Part shown: positions 1 through 5,887 of the stretch, piece by piece | How the letters are laid out: every line of letters begins with the position of its first letter | Position numbering within the stretch: the stretch's first letter is position 1 | Origin: an uncultured Mucilaginibacter sp. | GTDB lineage: Bacteria; Bacteroidota; Bacteroidia; Sphingobacteriales; Sphingobacteriaceae | DNA length: 7,388 bases | Assembly (NCBI GenBank): GCA_946479225.1 | Contig: CAMLFI010000120.1 | Span: 1 to 7,388 of the forward strand | Direction: 5' to 3' | The notes under the pieces: model-generated | The model's input: the letters and a program-made list of their open reading frames with translations, nothing else | Database searches by the model: none | What the model was told of the DNA's origin: nothing | Translations under genes and position numbers: made by a program

Positions 1-662
1 AAACGGAAATTGATTTCAGGGTATACAAAAGTCTTGGTGGCGACAAGCAGTTTATCTTCAGGATAAATCCCGGCATCGGCATTCCGTACGGCAATAGTCG
101 TCAGCTTATTTTTGAAAAGAACTTTTATACCGGTGGCGCTAATGATATAAGGGCATGGCTACCGCGTACACTTGGCCCCGGACAATTTAATCGCGGTGAC
201 GCCTACGGAACTGACAATATTACCCGTGCACGCTTAAAGTACATAGACCAATTTGGCGAGGTGAAGCTGGTAATGAATGCGGAGTACCGTTATAAACTGG
301 CTAATAATTTTTTTGGGACGATTTTAAAGGGAGCGCTTTTTGTTGATGCGGGTAACATATGGCGTCTACACCCTGAGGTTGAAAACCCTAACGGAGAATT
401 TAAGTTCAATCGCATTCTGCAATCCTCGGCAATTGGTATAGGTACCGGCCTGCGGTTTGACCTTAGCTTCTTTGTATTCCGCCTGGATGCCGCGTTTAAA
501 CTAAAAGACCCGCAATTTAATGGATCAGAACAGTGGGTATTGTTTAAACATGGCAATGAGTTGTTTAAAAGCGGTGCCTTTAAAGAGAACTACCAAAAAG
601 CCAACGGCGGCGAAGGTTATAACTTTATGCAACTTAACTTTGGTATAGGAATGCCTTTTTAG
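1..662 (+). CDS. tamL: TamL-like Omp85 (BamA/TamA family) outer-membrane protein, C-terminal part
   Basis: Partial gene: the frame is open from base 3 and stops at 660-662, giving about 219 residues of a protein whose start lies outside the window. It is the C-terminal half of a 16-strand Omp85 barrel. Alternating hydrophobic beta strands are visible throughout, and the last residues (FGIGMPF) end in phenylalanine, as expected of a BAM-recognised beta-signal. The segment FYTGGANDIRAW followed by LPRTLGPG (about 129-185) is the signature of Bacteroidota TamL, the lipoprotein version of TamA that works with TamB in outer-membrane assembly. IRAW stands where other Omp85 proteins have the loop-6 VRGF motif. 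The POTRA domains and lipobox are not visible, so a different BamA/TamA-type protein cannot be fully excluded. The ATG at 273 and the GTG at 261 are internal codons, not starts. The next gene converges on it, with a 14-base gap and no obvious hairpin. Confidence 0.8.
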   Translation, partial: TEIDFRVYKSLGGDKQFIFRINPGIGIPYGNSRQLIFEKNFYTGGANDIRAWLPRTLGPGQFNRGDAYGTDNITRARLKYIDQFGEVKLVMNAEYRYKLANNFFGTILKGALFVDAGNIWRLHPEVENPNGEFKFNRILQSSAIGIGTGLRFDLSFFVFRLDAAFKLKDPQFNGSEQWVLFKHGNELFKSGAFKENYQKANGGEGYNFMQLNFGIGMPF

Positions 663-676
663 CGGATCCACTCACA

Positions 677-1210
677 TCAAAACAACCCTTTCAATCCATT
701 CACAATACTTTCAAAAAAGGTTGAAATAGAAAGCCCGTTGTAATAATTGAAGAACAGGAAGATACAGAACACTATTAGGATTATAGCGATAAAGCGCTTG
801 AAGATGTATGCCAGTAATACAAGTGCTAATGGTATGCCCAGCAGCAGCGCCCAGCTTACCATTATCGGTCGCAGTTTGCCATCTTGCTTATAAATGTAAT
901 AGAGCATGGAATGGGTGCCGCTATCGTTAACATGCTTAACAAAGAAAAATGCTGACTTATCCAGCTTGCGGTGATAAAATGCCGTGCCCTTTTCAAACTT
1001 CATTTCCTCCTGAAAGCCATTGATAGTGAAACTAAAAACGCCTTCCACATTTTCGCGGATATTATCAAGCGAATCAACTGCAACTATGGCAACTTCGCTT
1101 TCGGCAAAAGGGTTTTCTTTAACCGTAAAACGATCAATGCTTATGGTATCGGCAAACAAAGCATTGCTGGTAGAAATCAACAGTAAAACAACGAAAAGTA
1201 TTTTTTTCAT
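677..1210 (-). CDS. Exported protein with two C-terminal transmembrane helices, function unknown
   Basis: I do not recognise this 177-residue protein. The start chosen is the ATG at 1210-1208, which gives a clean signal peptide (MKKILFVVLLLISTSNALFA, probable cleavage before Asp21). An upstream ATG at 1240 would add ten residues in front of the signal peptide and would sit close to the predicted transcription start, so it is less likely. Residues about 21-115 form a polar, beta-rich segment that should be outside the cytoplasm. Two hydrophobic helices follow (about 118-137 and 140-155), separated by a short K-R turn, and then a 20-residue amphipathic tail. This topology suggests an inner-membrane protein with an N-terminal periplasmic domain. 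It converges on the TamL-like gene and diverges from the thioesterase gene. Neither neighbour shows what it does. Confidence 0.7.
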   Translation of the reverse strand: MKKILFVVLLLISTSNALFADTISIDRFTVKENPFAESEVAIVAVDSLDNIRENVEGVFSFTINGFQEEMKFEKGTAFYHRKLDKSAFFFVKHVNDSGTHSMLYYIYKQDGKLRPIMVSWALLLGIPLALVLLAYIFKRFIAIILIVFCIFLFFNYYNGLSISTFFESIVNGLKGLF

Positions 1211-1240
1211 AACAGGCAGGTAAATTAGCATCGGCCGCAA

Positions 1241-1272
1241 TAAAAATAGTTAATATTATTTAGAACGTGCAA
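1241..1272 (-). promoter_or_regulatory. Candidate Bacteroidota-type promoter for the 677-1210 membrane protein gene
   Basis: Read on the minus strand, TTGC (1272-1269) is followed after 20 bases by TATTTTTA (1248-1241). This matches the -33 TTG / -7 TAnnTTTG pattern with one mismatch in the -7 box. Transcription would begin near 1236, about 25 bases before the ATG at 1210. Motif match only; the region is AT-rich, so a chance match is possible. Confidence 0.4.
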
Positions 1273-1339
1273 GGCTTTAGCTTAACAGCAAATAAGCTAA
1301 TTTGTGAGGTAACTGCGTATATTTACAAAAACACCGCTT

Positions 1340-1858
1340 ATGTTAAAAAAATCGCCTAAGGATTCGCACACCGTTATGAACGAGTTGGTACTACCCAATG
1401 ATACCAATATGCTGCATAACCTGATGGGGGGGCGCTTGCTGCACTGGATGGATATCGCCGCCGCCATATCAGCGCAAAAACATTGCAACAGCCTGGCGGT
1501 AACTGTATCAGTTGACAGTGTTTCTTTTAAGCACTCTATTAAATTGGGCGATGTAGTGACCATTGAGGCGCGGGTATCGCGGGCGTTTACCACCTCGGTA
1601 GAGGTACGCATGGATGTTTATGCCGAAAACATCCCATCGGGCACGCGTGTTAAAAGCAACGAGGCCTACTATACTTTTGTAGCCTTGGATAAAGCGGGCA
1701 ATAAGATCCCGGTGCCGGAGCTGGTGCCCGAAACGCCTGCCGAGCAGGCGTTATACGACAGTGCATTACGCCGCCGCCAGTTACGTTTAATATTAGACGG
1801 CAAATTGAAACCCCATGACGCCACCGAGTTAAAGGCGCTTTTTATAGATAAGGAATAA
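1340..1858 (+). CDS. Acyl-CoA thioesterase, hotdog fold (YciA/Acot7-like)
   Basis: A cytosolic protein of 172 residues, full length for single-hotdog acyl-CoA hydrolases, which cleave acyl-CoA to free acid and CoA. Residues 19-38 carry the family signature: PNDTN, then LMGGRLLHWMD. The Asp at position 38 in WMD is the likely catalytic acid of the YciA/C-terminal Acot7 type, and the G-G at 30-31 begins the central hotdog helix. Residues 50-75 (VTVSVDSVSFKHSIKLGD) and 80-115 form the typical beta-sheet, including the V.(V).S.EAYYTFVALD strand. The tail from about 125 (PETPAEQALYDSALRRRQLRL) is the charged helix common to this subgroup. Substrate chain length cannot be inferred. The ATG start places MLKKSPKDS before the first strand, and there is no good alternative. 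The lipoprotein gene follows 49 bases downstream on the same strand, so co-transcription is possible. Confidence 0.9.
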   Translation: MLKKSPKDSHTVMNELVLPNDTNMLHNLMGGRLLHWMDIAAAISAQKHCNSLAVTVSVDSVSFKHSIKLGDVVTIEARVSRAFTTSVEVRMDVYAENIPSGTRVKSNEAYYTFVALDKAGNKIPVPELVPETPAEQALYDSALRRRQLRLILDGKLKPHDATELKALFIDKE

Positions 1859-1907
1859 AAACTTTTTTATGCTTTAGTGGCTTATTGTAATATATAATCT
1901 ACTAAGT

Positions 1908-2267
1908 ATGAAAAATCAACTTTTTGCCCTGATTGTATGCTCAGCAATAGTAGCAGCCTGCTCAAGCAATAAAAACACGGTTGAAGGAACAACCGACAAA
2001 CCTCTCCCTAAAACCGCTACCACGTTTGCCCCAGAGCGCGACGGCACCTCATTTGACAAGGCGATCATCATCAACGAAAAAACAGAAAGAGCCGGAGTTG
2101 ACGCGGAAAATGCTCAGCTGCTCGCTTTATATCCCGGCAGTAAAAGGGTGTCGCAACGGTATGAAGTTTATAAAGACAAGCAGCATGAAATAGTTAATAT
2201 CTCCACTACTGATAATAGAGAGGTACAGGTTTACTTTGATATATCCAGCTATTTTGGCAAGCAGTAA
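1908..2267 (+). CDS. Small lipoprotein, function unknown
   Basis: A protein of 119 residues starting at ATG 1908. The N-terminus is a lipoprotein signal peptide with a lipobox IVAAC and lipidated Cys18, followed by Ser-Ser-Asn. No Asp is seen at +2, and no acidic run follows the Cys, so neither retention nor surface export is clearly signalled. The mature part has a flexible, Thr/Pro-rich stretch (about 22-45) and then a compact segment containing FDKAIIINEKTERAG and a C-terminal half with YPGSKRVSQRYEVY and VYFDISSYFGKQ, which looks like one small alpha/beta domain. I do not recognise the family. It converges on the CBM9-like gene, with only 9 bases between the two stop codons and no visible terminator. 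Confidence 0.75.
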   Translation: MKNQLFALIVCSAIVAACSSNKNTVEGTTDKPLPKTATTFAPERDGTSFDKAIIINEKTERAGVDAENAQLLALYPGSKRVSQRYEVYKDKQHEIVNISTTDNREVQVYFDISSYFGKQ

Positions 2268-2276
2268 TGGCTAAAT

Positions 2277-3080
2277 TTATTTTAAACTGTACTCACCTGA
2301 CACATCAGTAATGCTTGATATGCTTTGATTCATATTGGGCAATGCATTACTTTTAATAACAGAAATAGACATTATGGTACCACCTGCATCGCGCTTTATA
2401 GTAATGCCCGGGGTATCATCAAAACTGATAGGATTGAGCATAACTTTATAAGCAAATTTACCCTCGGCGTTCACTAAATCGTTAATCAATTTCCGCGATA
2501 CGGCAAGCTCATAGTTGTAGTTCATCTCTTTATCAAAAGACGACGCCAAACTAATTCCATCGGTGTTATAAACTGAGATCAGTGTATCCACCCCCTTTAT
2601 ACCCGCTGTCCTGATAAACTTTCCTTTGCTCGTAAAACTTTTATTATTGGCTGATACAACATAGTCTACACTATCTGCGGGCACAGCCTTAAGGGAAAAT
2701 TTTACGTCAGGCTTGCTCTTGTAATTGAATAATGGGTATCTGATAGTTGCGGCAGTTTCTTCTGATTTTTTGCCTACATTATTGATAACAAAGGTAACTC
2801 CGCCGCTTAAAATTTTGCGTACAATCCCCTCATCCTTAGCTTTTACGGCCAGGTAAATGTTTTCATTGTCATGCGCCACGGTATAAAACACATCGGTAGC
2901 AGTATTATATGCCTTAAAATTCCACTCATTTGTCTTGCCGTCAATTTTGATTTTCTCAGGCGCGCGAGCGCTTCCCTCCTGTTTGTTGGGCAGCTTTTGT
3001 CCGACTACATTAAAGGCAGCAACAACAAAAACACTTAAAAATAAAATTGTACGTATATTGAATGATCGAAGGTTTATCAT
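2277..3080 (-). CDS. Secreted CBM9/DOMON-like protein, paralogue A
   Basis: 267 residues from the ATG at 3080. The signal peptide covers about residues 1-27 (hydrophobic core ILFLSVFVVAAF, then NVVG), with predicted cleavage before Gln28, giving a mature start of QKLPNKQ. Residues 44-53 hold IKIDGKTNEW, followed by KAYNTATDVFYTVAHD and NIYLAVKAKD. This order (IDG..EW, then TD.FY, then a D/N turn and LYL) resembles the opening of carbohydrate-binding family 9/DOMON beta-sandwiches. A second conserved block, DTLISVYNTDGI (about 175-190), and the C-terminal end DVSGEYSLK are shared with the paralogues at 5037 and 5888. A longer start at 3119 is possible, but a good -7 box lies inside that extension. 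No lipobox or type IX secretion tail is visible, so it is probably periplasmic. The ligand is unknown; the CBM9 assignment is from motif memory and is moderate. Confidence 0.8.
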   Translation of the reverse strand: MINLRSFNIRTILFLSVFVVAAFNVVGQKLPNKQEGSARAPEKIKIDGKTNEWNFKAYNTATDVFYTVAHDNENIYLAVKAKDEGIVRKILSGGVTFVINNVGKKSEETAATIRYPLFNYKSKPDVKFSLKAVPADSVDYVVSANNKSFTSKGKFIRTAGIKGVDTLISVYNTDGISLASSFDKEMNYNYELAVSRKLINDLVNAEGKFAYKVMLNPISFDDTPGITIKRDAGGTIMSISVIKSNALPNMNQSISSITDVSGEYSLK

Positions 3081-3106
3081 GAGGAAACGCTTTATTATTG
3101 GCAGCT

Positions 3107-3138
3107 TAAAACTACCCATTTAGTATTAAGCCGCCAAA
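3107..3138 (-). promoter_or_regulatory. Candidate promoter for the paralogue A gene (2277-3080)
   Basis: On the minus strand TTTG (3138-3135) is followed after exactly 20 bases by TAGTTTTA (3114-3107), a one-mismatch match to TAnnTTTG. The TTTG begins just past the stop codon of the aldo/keto reductase gene, so paralogue A can be transcribed on its own. The -7 box falls downstream of the alternative ATG at 3119, which supports the start at 3080. The same octamer TAGTTTTA recurs in front of the 5037 paralogue operon. Confidence 0.5.
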
Positions 3139-3141
3139 TAT

Positions 3142-4125
3142 TTAATAAACCCCTCTTATCTTATCATAAATTTCAGCATCATAAAGCTTACGCAGGTCGC
3201 TGAAAGTTTGCGCTGATAACGGTGGCAATGTTGAAGCATGTATATTAGTTTCAACCTGGCTTACTTTTGATGCACCCGGGATAACCGTTGTTACCTGCGG
3301 ATGATCTAAGATCCACCTGATTGCCCATTGCGCCATACGTTCGTCCGGTAACATAGACCCGATCTTTTCAGATAAGCGTACGCCTTCGTTATACTCAATG
3401 CCCGAGAATGTCTCGCCCACATTAAACTTCTCGCCGTTGGCGTTGTAGTTACGGTGGTCATTAGCAGCAAAAGCTGTTTGTTGGTTAAACTTTCCGGTTA
3501 GCAAGCCACTGGCCAAGGGCACACGTGCTATAATAGCAACGCCCTTTTCGGCGGCTTTGGCAAATACTTCATCGGCTACGTGCTGGCGGAACAGGTTAAA
3601 TATGATCTGTAAAGATGCCAAACCATCCTGCTCTAAACATATCAAAGCTTCCTCTGATGTTTCAACACTGGCGCCAAAGTTGGCTATTAAGCCTTCCTGC
3701 TGTAACTGACGGAGATGGTCAAACACTCGGCCTGAGCGCATTACTTCAGTGGGGATGCAATGCAGCTGCTCTAAAAACAATTGCGGTACATCCAAATGTC
3801 GAAGTGAATCATCCACCTGGCGGCGCATAGCATCATAGGTAAAATTCTGCGGCCAGCCATTGGGCTCATCACCCCGGCGACCCAGTTTTGTGGCAACATA
3901 AATGGGTGTGCTAACGGTCTTTAAAAACCGGCCTATCACCTGCTCGCTTACACCCATGCCATACACATCAGCGGTATCAATAAAATTGCCGCCGCCGTTA
4001 ACATAAGCTGATAAGATGGCAAAAGCGTCATCATCATTAATATTACCCCAATCGGCGCTGCCTAATTGCCAGGTGCCCAGGCCAACTTCGGCTATGGCTG
4101 TATCTTTAAATTTTCTGTAGTTCAT
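3142..4125 (-). CDS. Aldo/keto reductase (NAD(P)H-dependent oxidoreductase)
   Basis: A cytosolic (alpha/beta)8-barrel protein of 327 residues, normal length for the aldo/keto reductase superfamily, which reduces carbonyls with NAD(P)H. The catalytic tetrad is intact: Asp50 and Tyr55 in FIDTADVYG, Lys80 in VATKLG, and His122 in EQLHCIP. The C-terminal cofactor region is present as VTTVIPGASKVSQVETNI (about 280-297), with the Ser/Lys that usually contact the 2'-phosphate of NADPH. The motif VPLASGLLTGKF (about 203-214) is typical of the YajO/YdhF/MocA-like bacterial branch. The physiological substrate cannot be deduced. The start codon lies 27 bases after the EVE-domain gene stop, so the two are probably one operon. 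The next gene downstream, paralogue A, appears to have its own promoter. Confidence 0.93.
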   Translation of the reverse strand: MNYRKFKDTAIAEVGLGTWQLGSADWGNINDDDAFAILSAYVNGGGNFIDTADVYGMGVSEQVIGRFLKTVSTPIYVATKLGRRGDEPNGWPQNFTYDAMRRQVDDSLRHLDVPQLFLEQLHCIPTEVMRSGRVFDHLRQLQQEGLIANFGASVETSEEALICLEQDGLASLQIIFNLFRQHVADEVFAKAAEKGVAIIARVPLASGLLTGKFNQQTAFAANDHRNYNANGEKFNVGETFSGIEYNEGVRLSEKIGSMLPDERMAQWAIRWILDHPQVTTVIPGASKVSQVETNIHASTLPPLSAQTFSDLRKLYDAEIYDKIRGVY

Positions 4126-4152
4126 GGTATCTGTACCCGTTAAACAGGGCTT

Positions 4153-4560
4153 TTAATTGCTTCCTAATTTTATAATGTGATCAAATTCTTCGGGCTTAAT
4201 GCTGGCTACTGACAGCCTGCTTAATCGGACCAGTTGAATATCCTTCAGCGCTTCATCAGCCTTTATTTGTGCAAGCGTAACGGGCTTATCCAATTTTTCA
4301 ACCGGCGAAAGTTCTACCACAACCCAGTTGGTATCATCAGTAGTAGGGTCCTGATAAGCCTCTTTTACCACTTTAGCTATACCAACAACCTCTTTACCCT
4401 CGTTACTGTGGTAAAACAATACCAGGTCGCCCACCTGCATGCCGCGCAGGTTATTGCGGGCCGCGTAGTTGCGCACGCCATCCCAAAAGGTGCGGCCATC
4501 GGCAACAAATTTATCCCAACTGTATTTTTCGGGCTCCGACTTTACTAACCAATAATTCAT
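4153..4560 (-). CDS. EVE-domain (PUA-like) protein
   Basis: A stand-alone EVE-domain protein of 135 residues. The opening MNYWLVKSEPEKYSWDKF, the block W26-D-G-V-R-N-Y-A-A-R-N36, and G44-D-L-V-L-F-Y-H-S-N53 are hallmark EVE motifs and line the pocket of this PUA/YTH-like fold. EVE domains are known to bind modified cytosines in DNA when fused to restriction-type nucleases. The role of single-domain bacterial versions like this one is not established, and RNA or modified-nucleotide binding is a guess. The full domain is present and it has no extra nuclease or translocase domain. It is the first gene of a probable two-gene unit with the aldo/keto reductase and has a well-spaced promoter-like sequence upstream. 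Confidence 0.93.
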   Translation of the reverse strand: MNYWLVKSEPEKYSWDKFVADGRTFWDGVRNYAARNNLRGMQVGDLVLFYHSNEGKEVVGIAKVVKEAYQDPTTDDTNWVVVELSPVEKLDKPVTLAQIKADEALKDIQLVRLSRLSVASIKPEEFDHIIKLGSN

Positions 4561-4584
4561 TTTGCTGATTTGTTATAATGCCGG

Positions 4585-4615
4585 TAAAGCTATTTAAAAA
4601 AGCGGCAGCGGTCAA
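4585..4615 (-). promoter_or_regulatory. Candidate promoter for the EVE/AKR operon
   Basis: On the minus strand TTG (4615-4613) is followed after 20 bases by TAGCTTTA (4592-4585), a one-mismatch version of TAnnTTTG. The predicted transcription start near 4580 leaves a short leader of about 20 bases before the ATG at 4560. The spacing equals that of the promoter-like pair before paralogue A. Confidence 0.5.
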
Positions 4616-4746
4616 GGGATAAGTAACTAATGAGTGGCGGGATGAATGGCGATTGGTGGTGTTCCAAAAAATATAAAGCTTTAAAATTTTTCAAACCTGA
4701 CTGACGGTACTTACTTGTTGTCCATCAGCACTTTTATATTTTACCG

Positions 4747-4776
4747 TGGAACAGTTTGGAACACTTTGAAACTACT
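4747..4776 (+). repeat. Direct-repeat cluster 1: three 10-bp units of TGGAACACTT type
   Basis: The units are TGGAACAGTT (4747-4756), TGGAACACTT (4757-4766) and the degenerate TGAAACTACT (4767-4776). They lie exactly 10 bases apart, close to one helical turn, so the same face of DNA would be presented each time. Likely a protein-binding array; the protein is unknown. Confidence 0.65.
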
Positions 4777-4861
4777 TATAAGTCAGTAAAGTTAGCTGTA
4801 AATCTCTGTTAAGTGGCTGATAATGAAAATATTGAAAGGGATTTTAATTTTTGCCTGAAAA

Positions 4862-4904
4862 TGGAACACTTTGGAACACTTTTGAACAGCAAATTGGAAC
4901 ACCC
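4862..4904 (+). repeat. Direct-repeat cluster 2: four units of TGGAACACTT type
   Basis: Two identical units TGGAACACTT (4862-4871, 4872-4881) are followed by the degenerate TTGAACAGCA (4882-4891) and, after three bases, TGGAACACCC (4895-4904). The first three are 10 bases apart and the last is offset by 13. The cluster ends about 130 bases before the ATG of the CBM9-like operon, far enough upstream for an activator or operator site. Confidence 0.65.
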
Positions 4905-4970
4905 AATACGTGCCATATTTACTTTTTACTTCCTTCCTATTATACAAGCTACATTTACTGAAATTAAAAA

Positions 4971-5007
4971 TTAAATTCTTAAAACTAATAATATAGTTTT
5001 ATATTGG
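4971..5007 (+). promoter_or_regulatory. Weak candidate promoter for the CBM9-like operon
   Basis: TAGTTTTA (4994-5001), the same octamer as before paralogue A, or the overlapping TATATTGG (5000-5007) could be the -7 box; each has one mismatch to TAnnTTTG. At the -33 position only TTA (4971-4973) is found, not TTG. A poor -33 element would fit a promoter that needs an activator bound at the upstream repeats, but that is inference. Confidence 0.3.
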
Positions 5008-5036
5008 AGCAACCAATTATAAACATTATAACAAAT

Positions 5037-5885
5037 ATGAGAGTCCTTATCCTTGCTTTACTTACAGCTTTTTTAATTAACAGCACCAATGCGCAAAAGC
5101 TACCTGCTATTCAACAAACCAGTTTAAGGCCACCTGCTACTATCAAAATTGATGGTAAGGCTGGTGAGTGGATCAACTTTGAAGCCAATAACCCCGCAAC
5201 CGACCTATTATACTCTATAGCCAACGACGGTAAAAAGCTATATATTATTGCGCAAACCAGTGCTCAAAGTACCATTACCCGCATAGTTAACGGCGGTATA
5301 AAACTGGTTATACAAAAAACAGGTGCCAAAAACGACGAAGGGGCACCTTTTATAAAATTCCCGTTTATGCAAAAGGGCGAAAGAGTTCCTATCTCGTTTA
5401 GCAAGCCACCTATAGTGCTAAATGGTGGGATGATTAGTTTAAAAAACACCGAAAAGCCTGTTTCTAAAGAAGAAACTGTAAGATTGCTGGACTCTTTAAT
5501 GATAGTAAATAACAAAGCCCTTACATCGCGTGTAAAATTTATCCGCACCGGGGGTTTTGCGGAGCTTGATGAACAATTACCCATTTATAACGAAAAAGGG
5601 ATTGAGGCCGCATTAGGCTTTGATAATAAAAAAGCTTTAACCTATGAGTTAGCCATTGACCTGAACCTGTTGGGTCTGTCGGCTGCAAAAGCCGAAAAAT
5701 TCTCTTATCACCTGATCGTAAACGGCGAGCCAAATAAATACGCTCCCCCCACTATCAACATAAATCCGGCAAACCCTAATCTCAGTTCCGACGAATTCCG
5801 TGAACTTACGCAAAAGATACAGGCCCTTACTGGGCCAGCAGGTGCTACTACCGATTTTTGGGCCGAATATACTTTAGCAAAATAA
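5037..5885 (+). CDS. Secreted CBM9/DOMON-like protein, paralogue B (first gene of operon)
   Basis: 282 residues from ATG 5037. A TTG at 5004 would add eleven residues ahead of the signal peptide and is unlikely. The signal peptide is MRVLILALLTAFLINSTNA, with predicted cleavage before Gln20 and a mature start of QKLP. Residues 36-45 hold IKIDGKAGEW, then NNPATDLLYSIANDGKKLYIIAQ, matching the opening of CBM9/DOMON beta-sandwiches. Next come GGIKLVIQKTG and APFIKFPFMQKGE, then a variable linker rich in Lys/Glu/Val, RVKFIRTGG, PIYNEKGIEAALGFDNK, and YELAIDLNLLGLS. The end DFWAEYTLAK aligns with the C-terminus of the paralogues. No membrane anchor, lipobox or catalytic motif is visible, so a binding rather than enzymatic role is inferred. 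The next paralogue starts 2 bases after the stop. Confidence 0.85.
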   Translation: MRVLILALLTAFLINSTNAQKLPAIQQTSLRPPATIKIDGKAGEWINFEANNPATDLLYSIANDGKKLYIIAQTSAQSTITRIVNGGIKLVIQKTGAKNDEGAPFIKFPFMQKGERVPISFSKPPIVLNGGMISLKNTEKPVSKEETVRLLDSLMIVNNKALTSRVKFIRTGGFAELDEQLPIYNEKGIEAALGFDNKKALTYELAIDLNLLGLSAAKAEKFSYHLIVNGEPNKYAPPTININPANPNLSSDEFRELTQKIQALTGPAGATTDFWAEYTLAK

Positions 5886-5887
5886 TC

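Larger units (their letters stand above)
4646..4916. repeat. Imperfect inverted repeat pair enclosing the direct-repeat clusters
   Basis: The left arm (4646-4667) reads ATGGC, one base, ATTGG, two bases, GTGTTCCAA. The right arm (4894-4916) is its reverse complement with other spacers: TTGGAACAC, CCAAT, four bases, GCCAT. That gives 19 matched bases in three blocks, at outer ends 271 bases apart. The inner nine bases are the same word as the direct repeats. No clear target-site duplication is seen at the ends, so a mobile-element reading is only one option. Confidence 0.5.
4561..5036. other. Gene-free intergenic region of about 476 bases with repeat clusters
   Basis: No ORF with coding character and no tRNA or other recognisable RNA is visible here. 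It separates the leftward EVE/AKR unit from the rightward CBM9-like operon, so it holds both divergent promoters. The middle carries short direct repeats of TGGAACACTT and an imperfect inverted repeat pair, listed separately. The right-hand 100 bases are AT-rich. Confidence 0.8.

Noticed and set aside
663..676. Terminator between the tamL end and the convergent membrane-protein gene
   Set aside because: The 14-base gap holds no stem-loop with a T tract on either strand.
1318..1325. TATATTTA as a -7 box for the thioesterase gene
   Set aside because: It resembles TAnnTTTG, but no TTG occurs 19-21 bases upstream; the nearest TTTG (1301-1304) is only 13 bases away. Not strong enough to list.
1297..1611. 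Minus-strand ORF of 104 codons over the thioesterase gene
   Set aside because: It is antisense to the conserved thioesterase core. The composition is that of a shadow frame.
4234..4548. Plus-strand ORF of 104 codons opposite the EVE gene
   Set aside because: It lies wholly antisense to a confidently identified EVE-domain gene and its translation has no recognisable domain.
4630..4704. Small ORF of 24 codons (starts MSGGMNGDWWCSKK) in the intergenic region
   Set aside because: It overlaps the left inverted-repeat arm, has no supporting start signal, and shows no recognisable peptide features beyond chance. Too short to support as a gene.
4747..4904. Repeat clusters considered as a CRISPR array or DnaA-box origin
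   Set aside because: Units are only 10 bases and directly abutting, without unique spacers of about 30 bases, and the word does not match TTATCCACA-type DnaA boxes.
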